From: Pseudomonas sp. GOM7
GTDB lineage: Bacteria; Pseudomonadota; Gammaproteobacteria; Pseudomonadales; Pseudomonadaceae
NCBI RefSeq assembly: GCF_026723825.1
Contig: NZ_CP113519.1
Coordinates: 4,960,001 to 5,024,000, forward strand
Reading direction: 5' to 3'
Length of the DNA stretch: 64,000 nt
Numbering within the stretch: the first letter of the stretch is position 1; every line of letters begins with the position of its first letter. The notes beneath the pieces are model-generated. The model worked only from the letters and a program-made list of their open reading frames with translations, ran no database searches and had not been told where the DNA came from. The translations under genes and the position numbers were made by a program. Positions 25,304 through 33,661 of this stretch are shown one piece after another.

Positions 25304-26722
25304 CTACTCAACGCCCCTTAAAACCACACTCAAAATGCGAGCCAAAATTTCCTTCTTTAACAAATTTAAACCATCAACACCTTGAATCAACTCAATGACA
25401 TTCTCAGCTGAAATCTCACCCCGACCAGACCTCGTATAAATTTCACACGCCAACACCTGACATGAAGCCTGGAGCATTGCCGTTGTTTCATAACTCAGAC
25501 CATTACTCGACTCTGGACAGTCCGACACAAAACAACGCAGGTAATTTACAATCGGATCATACTGAGCCCCCAAACTAGCAAAGTAGCTTTCAGCATCCTT
25601 GACTAACCTCCTGAACTGCTGCAATACATAACCGCTATAGCGATCAACAATCTCCAAACACAAATTGAAACGCTCTTCATAAGCGACACTTTTCAAAACC
25701 TCCAAATCCTCTCGCAGTGCATTCAACAACTGCTCTGATCTAACATCTGAAACACGGCGTAGGAAATCCCCCATAGCGGCCTCTGCCTTCCCGCCCCGAA
25801 TTAACATATCGAGACTCATGAGCCTCTCCCCTACTCGCCCATCCAACTCAAAACCTTTCTGTTCTCGACAGCTAGCCGCTGCAGTTTGTGCTTCCGGATC
25901 AATGTACACAACAACAGACCTAACTTCCGTCAATGGTTCCACATATCCAAGCCGGACGCTAAAATTTAGACATGAAAAGAATGATATATAAGCACTTGCC
26001 TGATTGCTCCCTGATTGAATTCCAACTATCACGGTATGACCGAACCTATATGGATTTGCTCGAACGATATCAACCGGCCCGCCACCTTCCCACCAAACAA
26101 ACTCCCCAGCCCATACATCTTCATCACTTACTGGCCTTACAAGAAGCCTTTTGAATTCCGCCAAAGATTCTTGCCGAGCCTCGCGCGGAAAATATTGCGC
26201 AAAGAAACTTAACGCCAAATACGCCACAGCATGCAATACCTCATGACCGCCAAACTTCAACGTTATTTTATATGGTTGCACCTTATAAACCCTTCTCGAC
26301 TCCTGCTTTTGCACTATTTTTATTTTCACCCCATGCCTTTCAATTTGGCGACCCCATTCCTCAGCCTCACTGAGAGATAAAAACTCCCTGTCAACAGGCA
26401 CACCGATGGGAGGAACACTCGAAGGATCTGAAGGATCCGGAGGAGCAATAAAAACATTGTCACCTAATAACCGATACCTAGCCCCATCGGAATCAAAGTA
26501 AAACGGCTTTGCACTATCTTGCCTATCCGGACGTATTTCCAAACATGCATTCATCATCAAAAGGTCTTCTTGAAGATACGCAACCAGCGGCCCAAAATGC
26601 TGATTATGCTCACCACAATAGATGCCATTACTTGTCCGACGCCCACCTAGGGCTGCGGGAAAAACATGCTCACCAGAGCCAGCAGCCTTACCGCAAATAA
26701 TACAATCACGGGGTCTTTTCAT
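25304..26722 (-). CDS. HNH-type nuclease-like protein, 472 aa, cargo
   Basis: The N terminus has the layout of an HNH_5-like treble-clef: C7/C10 (CIICG), E18-H19 in SGEHVFPAALGG, then C36, H39 and N40 in CGEHNQHFG. Such a domain usually binds one structural zinc and cleaves nucleic acid. The remaining 420 residues are not recognisable to me: mixed beta to about 280, helical after. The gene is visibly AT-rich against its ICE neighbours and stands alone between the helicase block and umuDC, a normal place for cargo. Activity and target are unknown; defence nuclease is one possibility. Confidence 0.72.
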   Translation of the reverse strand: MKRPRDCIICGKAAGSGEHVFPAALGGRRTSNGIYCGEHNQHFGPLVAYLQEDLLMMNACLEIRPDRQDSAKPFYFDSDGARYRLLGDNVFIAPPDPSDPSSVPPIGVPVDREFLSLSEAEEWGRQIERHGVKIKIVQKQESRRVYKVQPYKITLKFGGHEVLHAVAYLALSFFAQYFPREARQESLAEFKRLLVRPVSDEDVWAGEFVWWEGGGPVDIVRANPYRFGHTVIVGIQSGSNQASAYISFFSCLNFSVRLGYVEPLTEVRSVVVYIDPEAQTAAASCREQKGFELDGRVGERLMSLDMLIRGGKAEAAMGDFLRRVSDVRSEQLLNALREDLEVLKSVAYEERFNLCLEIVDRYSGYVLQQFRRLVKDAESYFASLGAQYDPIVNYLRCFVSDCPESSNGLSYETTAMLQASCQVLACEIYTRSGRGEISAENVIELIQGVDGLNLLKKEILARILSVVLRGVE

Positions 26723-26779
26723 ATCAAATCATCCTTGGCAAATAAATATCACTCTTACATTCAACACTAGAGTCAAGCT

Positions 26780-28045
26780 TTAACCCCTGACGCAAATGAG
26801 CTCCTCCCAATCAGTCGTCGCACGCTGACTCAGCATATCCCGACGCATCCCCCAGCCCGGGAGTGCCGGCACTCGCCCAAGCCTCAAAGTCCCACGACCG
26901 CTCTTCTGGTTGATCTCATCCATGACCTGCATGAGGCGATCAGCTCCTGGCTTAGGAGCTGGAGCAAACAGATCAACCGTTACCTCTCCGCGCTGGCTCA
27001 AATTCATTAGAAGTACAGCGCATTTCGCATAGGCATAGCCTGGCCGGTAAATCTGATCAAGCGCTTCCAGTGCAGCCTTCAAAAGATCACGGGTATCGTC
27101 TGTCGGCGTCGGTAGCGCGACGCTAATCGAGTTTGAGTAGCGAGGCATATCGGGGTTGTGAATCTGCGTCTGTAGGCTTACCTGAAGCCCTCCAGCTAAG
27201 GAAGCCTGACTACGCAGTTTTTCTGCAGCCCTGCTTACATAGGAAGCCAAGGCCTCGCAGATGGGCTGGATTTCATGGAGCTTCCTACCAAACATTTTGC
27301 TGGAGCAGATGGCCTGCTTCGGAGGTGGCCCATCATGCATACTGAGGCAGCTCACTCCGTTGAGTTCTCGGGCTGTACGCTCCATAGTTACGCCGAAATG
27401 CTTGCGCAGGGTCGGCACGTCAAACTGGGACAAATCCCAAGCAGTCTGGATGTTGAGCGAGGCAAGCTTGGCAGCAGATCGCCGGCCTACCCCCCAGACC
27501 TCGCTCACAGGTGCAATTCGTAGAAGTTTCTGCTGTCTTGCAGGCTCTGAAAGGTCGACAACTCCTCCCGTAGCTGGCCATTTCTTTGCCGCCCAATTCG
27601 CGAGTTTTGCGAGAGTTTTGGTCGTGCTGATACCGACTCCGACAGGCATTCCAATCTCCTGAAGCAACCTGGCTCTAGCCTGCCGGCCGAGTGATTCTGG
27701 ATCAGCAACGCCGGTGAGATCCGCCCAGCATTCATCGATCGAGTAAACCTCAATCGCCGGCATCATGCTTGCGATCACCCGCATGACTCGATTGCTGATA
27801 TCCGCGTACAGGGTGTAGTTGCTTGAGCGCACAGCGACGCCTGCCTGAGCCAACTGCCCACGAACCTGGAAGTACGGCGCCCCCATTGCGATACCAAGCG
27901 CCTTTGCCTCCGATGTTCTGGCGATGACACACCCATCGTTGTTGCTGAGCACCACCACGGGCCGGCGCTTCAGAGACGGCTCACAAATTCGTTCGCAACT
28001 GCAGTAGAAAGAGTTGCAGTCGATCAGTGCATAAAGCTGACGCAT
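26780..28045 (-). CDS. umuC: UmuC/RulB-type translesion polymerase (Pol V subunit)
   Basis: A Y-family polymerase (421 residues) that copies past DNA lesions together with processed UmuD. It opens MRQLYALIDCNSFYCSCER with the first catalytic aspartate, keeps LSNNDGCVIART, the SIDECWADLTG metal-binding motif near 100, and VGIGISTTKTLAKLAN-like helix contacts (VGVGISTTKTLAKL). The UmuC-specific C-terminal domain is complete. The start overlaps the umuD stop by one base (TGATG), so a longer frame from 28066 is rejected. Plasmids and ICEs often carry such mutagenic operons (rulAB, impAB). Confidence 0.93.
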   Translation of the reverse strand: MRQLYALIDCNSFYCSCERICEPSLKRRPVVVLSNNDGCVIARTSEAKALGIAMGAPYFQVRGQLAQAGVAVRSSNYTLYADISNRVMRVIASMMPAIEVYSIDECWADLTGVADPESLGRQARARLLQEIGMPVGVGISTTKTLAKLANWAAKKWPATGGVVDLSEPARQQKLLRIAPVSEVWGVGRRSAAKLASLNIQTAWDLSQFDVPTLRKHFGVTMERTARELNGVSCLSMHDGPPPKQAICSSKMFGRKLHEIQPICEALASYVSRAAEKLRSQASLAGGLQVSLQTQIHNPDMPRYSNSISVALPTPTDDTRDLLKAALEALDQIYRPGYAYAKCAVLLMNLSQRGEVTVDLFAPAPKPGADRLMQVMDEINQKSGRGTLRLGRVPALPGWGMRRDMLSQRATTDWEELICVRG

Positions 28046-28473
28046 CAGAATGGCCTCGCACTCCAATAGCCACCGATCACCATACCGAAGATCTCAACGT
28101 CGCCCAGGGCCTGCTCTCTCGCTCTCTGCGTTTCAACTGGCGGCTTGAGCAGCAAAGCACCGTCGCGACGAATGACCATCCTGACGAGGTAGACCCCCTC
28201 GATGTCAACGACCAGGTAACAGTTGGCGACAGCATTGGCCGCACGATCCACGATCAGGATGTCCCCTTGATACATCCCAAATGGCTCCAGAGAGCCATCA
28301 TCGACGCGAACAGGCCAAATATGCGGCGCACCTAGGCCTATCAACGCATCCAGAGACAACGGCCTCTCGGCCTCGTCCACAGCAGGACTTTGAAAGCCCG
28401 TAATGCGTAACTGATGGGCGTCATCGAGCAGGTATTGGCGCCTGGCCTGTCGACCTAGGATGGTGAGAGACAT
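28045..28473 (-). CDS. umuD: UmuD-like S24 peptidase-fold protein, lysine position is Arg
   Basis: A 142-residue LexA/UmuD-type protein. The self-cleavage region is T25-G26 (ITGFQSPAVDEAERP), matching the Cys-Gly site of UmuD. The nucleophile is S61 in DDGSLEPFGMYQGD. The general-base lysine that in E. coli UmuD stands 37 residues after the serine is R98 here (YLVRMVI), seen directly in the codon AGG. Self-cleavage may therefore be lost or weak. It is coupled to umuC and preceded by a perfect LexA box. Confidence 0.88.
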   Translation of the reverse strand: MSLTILGRQARRQYLLDDAHQLRITGFQSPAVDEAERPLSLDALIGLGAPHIWPVRVDDGSLEPFGMYQGDILIVDRAANAVANCYLVVDIEGVYLVRMVIRRDGALLLKPPVETQRAREQALGDVEIFGMVIGGYWSARPF

Positions 28474-28492
28474 CTGATGCTACTCGGCTATA

Positions 28493-28508
28493 CTGTACAT
28501 ACGTACAG
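28493..28508 (-). promoter_or_regulatory. LexA (SOS) box of umuDC
   Basis: CTGTACATACGTACAG is a perfect 16-base palindrome fitting CTGT-N8-ACAG, ending 20 bases before the umuD start. It should make umuDC inducible by DNA damage through the host LexA. Confidence 0.88.
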
Positions 28509-28670
28509 TAAAACCTAAGCGCAAAATCCCGGTCAACTGACAAACGACGAAGGGATGCACGACTGGTCACGACGCGCCATGATGTCGATGGACGTAAGGA
28601 GCCCTAAATCCTTCCCGCCTCCTCGATTAGAGCGTCAGGAGATATCGCTCATGACGCACTCGAGGAAGCG

Positions 28671-28688
28671 ATCATAATTAATTATGAT
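28671..28688. repeat. Perfect 18-bp palindrome between umuD and fkbM
   Basis: ATCATAATTAATTATGAT reads the same on both strands. It lies in a 281-base AT-rich gap without genes, 100 bases before the end of the fkbM gene and 160 bases upstream of the LexA box. It might be an operator or a recombination remnant; nothing nearby identifies its partner. Confidence 0.6.
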
Positions 28689-28789
28689 GTACTGGATTGT
28701 TGAAGGTTAAACATAAAACCAGGAAATTGGATCAAATGATCAACACAGGATAGCTGAGCAATACAAGAATATGGTATCAACCTAAAAAG

Positions 28790-29629
28790 TCAGGCATCGA
28801 TAACAAATCGTTTTCTAACAACATCTTGTTTCTCAAGCGGAACCAGAACCACATTCCCATAATCTTGAGCAGCATCGAACTGCCCCAACCTCACCCTAGG
28901 CTTGAGAAATTTCCTTGAGAATTTTCTCGAAAGCTTGGCCAGTTTGCTCTCACCTCCTGCTGGCTTCTCATGATTAGAGGACACAGAAAAAGCACTGTAT
29001 CCGTATAATATCTTAGAAAACAACTCTTTATCTCGAAACCCCTCTCTTGTTGCGGAACTATTCCACTCAAGCATTATTATTGGCTTATAAGAAGCTATGG
29101 ATTCGCGCAGCCCCTCGATAACGAAGGTCTCAAGACCCTCTACGTCAATTTTAATAAAATCGATGCTAGAGATACCCAAACGCTTGACTTCATCATCACC
29201 CCGTCGAAGCTCAGCTTCTATCGATTCTGCTGCACCAGCATGAGAAGCAAAAGAGGTAGCCCCTGTATTTGAGGCATCGACAACGTTCATACTCGCCTGA
29301 CCTGACCAATCTGACAAGCCGAACTGTAATGGCTGTACGTTTAGAATTTTATTATCTTCTAAATTCTTTACCAGCACTTTGAAAACGGCAGGCTGAGGCT
29401 CAAAAGAAATAACTTTGGCAGAGTATCGCGACATTACCAGAGAGTGATTCCCGATATTAGCCCCAACATCCAAACACACTGGACTTTCCAGACCAGAGAG
29501 CAAACGCTCTATTAAAAACAAGCCAGCTTTATCATAAGCACCATGCTTCAGAATCTTCCTTCCAATCAGGTCGCCTTTAATAACGGTGATCTTCTGATCG
29601 AATATGTTTCGAGTTTGCACTAGTTCCAT
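28790..29629 (-). CDS. FkbM-family methyltransferase, cargo
   Basis: A 279-residue SAM-dependent methyltransferase, usually O-methylating sugars or small molecules. Visible motifs are the SAM-binding VCLDVGANIGNHS near 52-64, VISFEPQPAVF, and the family's FIKIDVEGLE followed by IIMLEWN. The C-terminal 60 residues are basic and variable. ATG 29629 is chosen; a GTG nine bases upstream is possible. The gene is AT-rich and unlinked to any glycan gene in the element, which suggests recent cargo acquisition; the substrate cannot be told. Confidence 0.8.
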   Translation of the reverse strand: MELVQTRNIFDQKITVIKGDLIGRKILKHGAYDKAGLFLIERLLSGLESPVCLDVGANIGNHSLVMSRYSAKVISFEPQPAVFKVLVKNLEDNKILNVQPLQFGLSDWSGQASMNVVDASNTGATSFASHAGAAESIEAELRRGDDEVKRLGISSIDFIKIDVEGLETFVIEGLRESIASYKPIIMLEWNSSATREGFRDKELFSKILYGYSAFSVSSNHEKPAGGESKLAKLSRKFSRKFLKPRVRLGQFDAAQDYGNVVLVPLEKQDVVRKRFVIDA

Positions 29630-30123
29630 GGTGCTCACTGCCTTACCAATTACCGATTTAGTTAATCCAAAAGTACATCAATAGGTTACAGCATTTCGGC
29701 CCACCCTTCACCTCGTGACGTCGGACGAGTGCCGTGTGGCCGCACGAGATTCAAGCGGGCTTGGGCTGACAACCCAGAGGACGCAGTAGAGGGTTACAAG
29801 CGCTGTCGCAAGGGCGACGCAGACATAGCGGAAATGAGTCATATTGAAATCCTTTCATGTCATGTCCGTTGGCATCCAAGCAAGCCACCTCAGGCGGCTA
29901 GTTCACTTTTTGCACAAATCCCCCCTCCCCGCAAGACACATGCGCATTGAATTTACCCCAGGAGCAACTTTTGAATACCCATTGCCCCAGCACCTGGCAT
30001 TGCGAGGAAATGGCCCAGAAAGGCTGATAAGGGGAAGGGAAGGGTGATCAATGGGAAAGGCCCTACCCGTAAATGGCCCTGATTCAGCTGACAGGAAAAG
30101 CAAAAGGCTGCCAGGTGCCATTC
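29630..30123. other. Gene-free 490-base gap before the relaxase; possible oriT region
   Basis: No convincing gene is seen. The stretch holds short inverted repeats, e.g. CGTGTGGCCGCACG near 29733-29746, and purine-rich runs (GGGGAAGGGAAGGG near 30030). The transfer origin of related elements is close to the relaxase gene, so this gap is the best place for oriT in the window, but no nick-site sequence known to me is identified. Confidence 0.25.
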
Positions 30124-32097
30124 ATGAAGAAACTGCTGTCGTTCCTCTCGCTGAAGCCCGCGCGCGCACCAGAGGAAAAGCAAAAGGACATCAGCCCTGG
30201 CGGCTACACACGCCCTGAGTCAGCCACCTCGCTGCTGGACACACCGCTGCGGCAGCGCCTGCTGGAGATCATCTGGCAGCGAACCTCTATGTCGAAGCAG
30301 CACTTCGAGCAGCTCTATCTGGATCCCATACGCCGATACGCCGCCCTGGTTCAGTTACTACCAGCGTCGGAAATGCATCACCACGCTTATCCTGGAGGTC
30401 TGCTCGATCATGGACTTGAGATCATCGCCTACGCAGTGAAGCTGCGGCAGAGCCATCTTCTACCTCCTGGAGCTGCTCCAGAAGACCAAGCCGCACAGGC
30501 CGAGGCGTGGACTGCCGGCGTGGCATACGGCGCACTCCTCCACGACATAGGCAAGATCGCGGTCGACCAGCGAATTGAACTGGCCAGTGGGGAAATTTGG
30601 CGCCCATGGCACGGCCCTATCAGCGAGCCCTACCGCATGATGTTTGTGCGTGGGCGGGACTACCACCAGCACCCTGCGGCAGGCAGCCTGCTGATCCACC
30701 AGGTACTGACGCCTGCAGTTCTCGACTGGATCGCAAACGTTCCTCTTCTGTTCGGCCAGCTCGCATTCGTGCTGAGCGGGCACTACGACCAAGCCGGCGC
30801 GCTCGGTGAAATCGTCATCAAGGCGGATAAGGCGTCTGTGGCCAAGGCGCTGGGCGGCAACACGGCCAGCGCCTTGGCAGTGGCAAGCGCCCCGCAAGAC
30901 TCGCTACAAGCACGGCTACTGCGAGGCCTGCGGCAGATGATCCGTGACTCGGCAGGAGATACGCCATTCAGGCTCAATCAACCAGGTGCAAGCGGCTGGC
31001 TGACCGATGACGCGCTATGGCTGGTGAGCAAGCCGACCTCTGATCGATTGCGCGCGTTGTTGATGAGCCAGGGCATGGATGGCGTACCAACGCGGAACTC
31101 AAGACTGTTCGATGAAATGCAGGGGCACGGCATCATCCAACCGACTCCGGGTGAGGATCCTAAAGCAATCTGGAACTGCACAATCCAGGATCCCAGTGGC
31201 TGGAAGCAAACGCTGACCATGCTGAAAGTGTCGCCGGCATTAATTTGGGCTGCAGGCGAAGAGCGTCCTGCTGCTTTCACGGGCTCAGTCATTGTTGAGT
31301 CTGCGACAGAGACTCCAACTGCTAGTCCCCAGCAAGGCGAGCCGCATGCTTCAGCTCACCAGTATGTACCTGAGCTCATTCTGGAGACATCGCCTGAACC
31401 TCAAAGCATGGACTTTGAGATCCCATTCGACGACATCGATGGAGAACTCTCGTCCCTGTACTTATCGGCGATCCCTGTATCAGGCCCGACAGAGCGAGAG
31501 CCAGATGAGCTGGACTTGCTAATGCAGAGGGTTGCGCCGCTTGAGCATCAGGAGGTAGTAGCCAATGCTGCAAGCAATGATGGCAATAGGGCATCATCCC
31601 CCGCTAGCGCCCAAGCCATAGCAGAAAATGCTGCGGCAGAGCGTGAATCACGTAGTGCTGGCACAGCACCTTCATGGACAGGCAGAACACTTGAAGGGGA
31701 AGCGCTGGGTCAGCGATTCATAGCATGGCTGAAGGAGGGGTTGAGCGCCCGAAGAATTGTTATAAACGATGCAAAGGCTAAGGTTCATACTGTCAGCGGA
31801 ACAGCGTTTATTGTTACGCCTGGTGTATTCCAGCGGTTCGTGATGGAGCATCCCTCACAAATTAAATTGAGTGAGGGGCAGAAGGACTCTGAAAGCTGGA
31901 AGATCGTTCAAAAGCAATTCCAAAAACTAGGACTGCATAAGAAAACTGACACAGGACTAAACATTTGGAAATGCCGTGTAATTGGGCAACAAAAGAGCAA
32001 AGCCCTGCTGCAAGGCTACTTGCTTATTGAGCCCAGCACACTCTTCAATTCTACGCCGCCCGACAACCCCTTCCTGAGCCTAGAGCAGGGAGAGTAG
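30124..32097 (+). CDS. traI: MobH-family relaxase (TraI, PFGI-1 class)
   Basis: The relaxase that nicks the element at oriT and pilots the strand. It belongs to the HD-hydrolase class: HHHAYPGGLLDHGLEI starts near H85 and LLHDIGK gives H140-D141, the metal-binding HD pair. Counting from ATG 30124 it has 657 residues; the middle (about 400-530) is a low-complexity linker, and the last 120 residues (FIAWLKEGLSARRIVINDAK onward) match the TraI_2 C-terminal domain. A longer frame from 30073 lacks a better ribosome site. The recombinase follows after six bases. Confidence 0.9.
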   Translation: MKKLLSFLSLKPARAPEEKQKDISPGGYTRPESATSLLDTPLRQRLLEIIWQRTSMSKQHFEQLYLDPIRRYAALVQLLPASEMHHHAYPGGLLDHGLEIIAYAVKLRQSHLLPPGAAPEDQAAQAEAWTAGVAYGALLHDIGKIAVDQRIELASGEIWRPWHGPISEPYRMMFVRGRDYHQHPAAGSLLIHQVLTPAVLDWIANVPLLFGQLAFVLSGHYDQAGALGEIVIKADKASVAKALGGNTASALAVASAPQDSLQARLLRGLRQMIRDSAGDTPFRLNQPGASGWLTDDALWLVSKPTSDRLRALLMSQGMDGVPTRNSRLFDEMQGHGIIQPTPGEDPKAIWNCTIQDPSGWKQTLTMLKVSPALIWAAGEERPAAFTGSVIVESATETPTASPQQGEPHASAHQYVPELILETSPEPQSMDFEIPFDDIDGELSSLYLSAIPVSGPTEREPDELDLLMQRVAPLEHQEVVANAASNDGNRASSPASAQAIAENAAAERESRSAGTAPSWTGRTLEGEALGQRFIAWLKEGLSARRIVINDAKAKVHTVSGTAFIVTPGVFQRFVMEHPSQIKLSEGQKDSESWKIVQKQFQKLGLHKKTDTGLNIWKCRVIGQQKSKALLQGYLLIEPSTLFNSTPPDNPFLSLEQGE

Positions 32098-32103
32098 TCG
32101 CTC

Positions 32104-33027
32104 ATGCTGACATTTGACCAACTATTAGAAGAGTATTTTTTCTTACGCCACTTGCGCCCAAGATCGCAAACCAGCTACAGATCGGCAGTTGCACAGCTAC
32201 AAAAATTCATGTCCATTTGCGGCATGAAACTTCCAGACGAGCTAACAAATAGGGATGTATTTTCCTGGAGAAAAGTAGCGCTCACGCAAATGAGGGAAGT
32301 CAGTTGGAACAGCTACGTTAGACATCTTCGCGCACTGTGGAGCTTTGGAATAGATCAAGGGATGCTTGAAACCAAGGTAAACCCTTTCAAAGGTGCCCAA
32401 GTCGGCGAGCCGAAACGCCCCAAGAAAATTCTGACGACCACCCAGATTCACCAAGCCAGGCTGGTTCTTGAGCAGATGGAAGCCTGGGAGCAGGAAAACA
32501 AGGAGCGCAGCCGGATCACGCCTGCCTGGTTTTGGCAGGTTGTGAACGAAACGTTCTATTCGACTGGCCTAAGACTAAATCAGGTGCTCAATGTGAGGTT
32601 GGCGGATGTAGATCTGAGTGACAGGCTAATAATGGCGACCGTGGAGGGCTCAAAAACAAAGCGCGAGTATCCAGTACCGATCTCCAGTCACTACCATCCA
32701 TGGATATCCATGCTGGTAGAGAGAGCCAAGTTCCAAAAGTTCAAACAGAGCGATCAGCTTTTTAACGTCAACCGTTTCAGCCCTTACCACCGACGGAAAA
32801 CAATGAATGATTGGCAGGTTGAATCATGCTACGCGAAGATATCCAACATAACGAACTCTAAAATATCGCCACATAGATTCCGACACACGATAGGCACTGA
32901 CCTAATGAAGAAACCTGAGAGAAACCTTCATCTGGTCAAAGAGCTGCTAGGGCACACCAATATTAAAACCACTCTTGAATATGTACATGTAGATGTGGAA
33001 ATGCTACGTGAATGTGTGGAAAGATAG
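32104..33027 (+). CDS. Tyrosine site-specific recombinase (integrase)
   Basis: A 307-residue tyrosine recombinase with all catalytic positions: R157 (GLRLNQ), the lysine region EGSKTKREYPVP, H257-R260 (HRFRH), H284 (LLGHTNIKTT) and the nucleophile Y293 (EYVHV). An N-terminal SAM-like core-binding domain covers residues 1-95. It could integrate and excise the element, or resolve it, since many elements of this class carry a second integrase at the other end. It is likely in one operon with traI. It is shorter than the P4-type integrases that usually act at tRNA genes. Confidence 0.88.
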   Translation: MLTFDQLLEEYFFLRHLRPRSQTSYRSAVAQLQKFMSICGMKLPDELTNRDVFSWRKVALTQMREVSWNSYVRHLRALWSFGIDQGMLETKVNPFKGAQVGEPKRPKKILTTTQIHQARLVLEQMEAWEQENKERSRITPAWFWQVVNETFYSTGLRLNQVLNVRLADVDLSDRLIMATVEGSKTKREYPVPISSHYHPWISMLVERAKFQKFKQSDQLFNVNRFSPYHRRKTMNDWQVESCYAKISNITNSKISPHRFRHTIGTDLMKKPERNLHLVKELLGHTNIKTTLEYVHVDVEMLRECVER

Positions 33028-33072
33028 GTAACCATCACCTGCGCCACTTCACGACTCAAGGAAAATAAGCAG

Positions 33073-33429
33073 ATGTCTAAAATCGCCGAATACAAGGCAC
33101 TCGAAGACCAACTGGCTGAACAACTGAAGCAGCTCGATGCGCTAAAGAATGACAAGGCCATGCAGCGAGAGATCGAGTTCGAGAGCAAGCTGCGTGCACT
33201 GATGGACGAATATGGAGTGAGCCTGCGCGGACTGATCTCCATCCTGGATCCGCAGCCCGGCGCTGTTGCAGCGCGCCCGGCAGCTAGCAAGGCTCCCCGC
33301 AAGGTCAAGACCTATAAAAACCCCAACACGGGTGAAGTGGTCGAGACCAAAGGCGGCAACCACAAGGTGCTCAAGGCCTGGAAAACGGAGTTCGGCGCCG
33401 ACGTGGTGGAGGGTTGGCTGCAGAGCTGA
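33073..33429 (+). CDS. MvaT/MvaU-like H-NS family protein
   Basis: A 118-residue xenogeneic silencer of the Pseudomonas MvaT type. The N-terminal half is a coiled-coil dimerisation region (about 1-55: EDQLAEQLKQLDALKND), followed by a flexible Ala/Pro linker and the DNA-binding domain RKVKTYKNPNTGEVVETKGG, ending EFGADVVEGWLQS. MvaT proteins bind AT-rich DNA and silence acquired genes; an element-borne copy can hide the element from host silencing or replace it. A strong terminator follows. Confidence 0.88.
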   Translation: MSKIAEYKALEDQLAEQLKQLDALKNDKAMQREIEFESKLRALMDEYGVSLRGLISILDPQPGAVAARPAASKAPRKVKTYKNPNTGEVVETKGGNHKVLKAWKTEFGADVVEGWLQS

Positions 33430-33445
33430 TCGATACCAGAAACGC

Positions 33446-33469
33446 AAAAGCCCGCGAAAGCGGGCTTTT
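33446..33469 (+). terminator. Rho-independent terminator after the MvaT-like gene
   Basis: AAAAGCCCGC at 33446-33455, GAAA loop, GCGGGCTTTT at 33460-33469, followed by GTTTG. Ten potential base pairs with flanking A and T runs, so it may act in both directions. Confidence 0.85.
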
Positions 33470-33661
33470 GTTTGTGACAATCGACCCAGAGAAAGCACAA
33501 CCCTCCCCTGGGGAGCAGCGACCTGAAACAGAGAAGCATGGTGTTGTGACCAACAACCCTGAATCCGCGCGCAGCGCCATAGTACACCATAACGCTCAGA
33601 CTGCAACGGTGTAGCATTCGTGGTAAAACGCCACCACACACATGCTTAGGCCGTATCAAAA

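Noticed and set aside
28623-28660. Competing hairpins GAGCG/CGCTC and GCGTCA/TGACGC downstream of fkbM
   Set aside because: Short stems with no T-run on either strand; not convincing as a terminator for fkbM.
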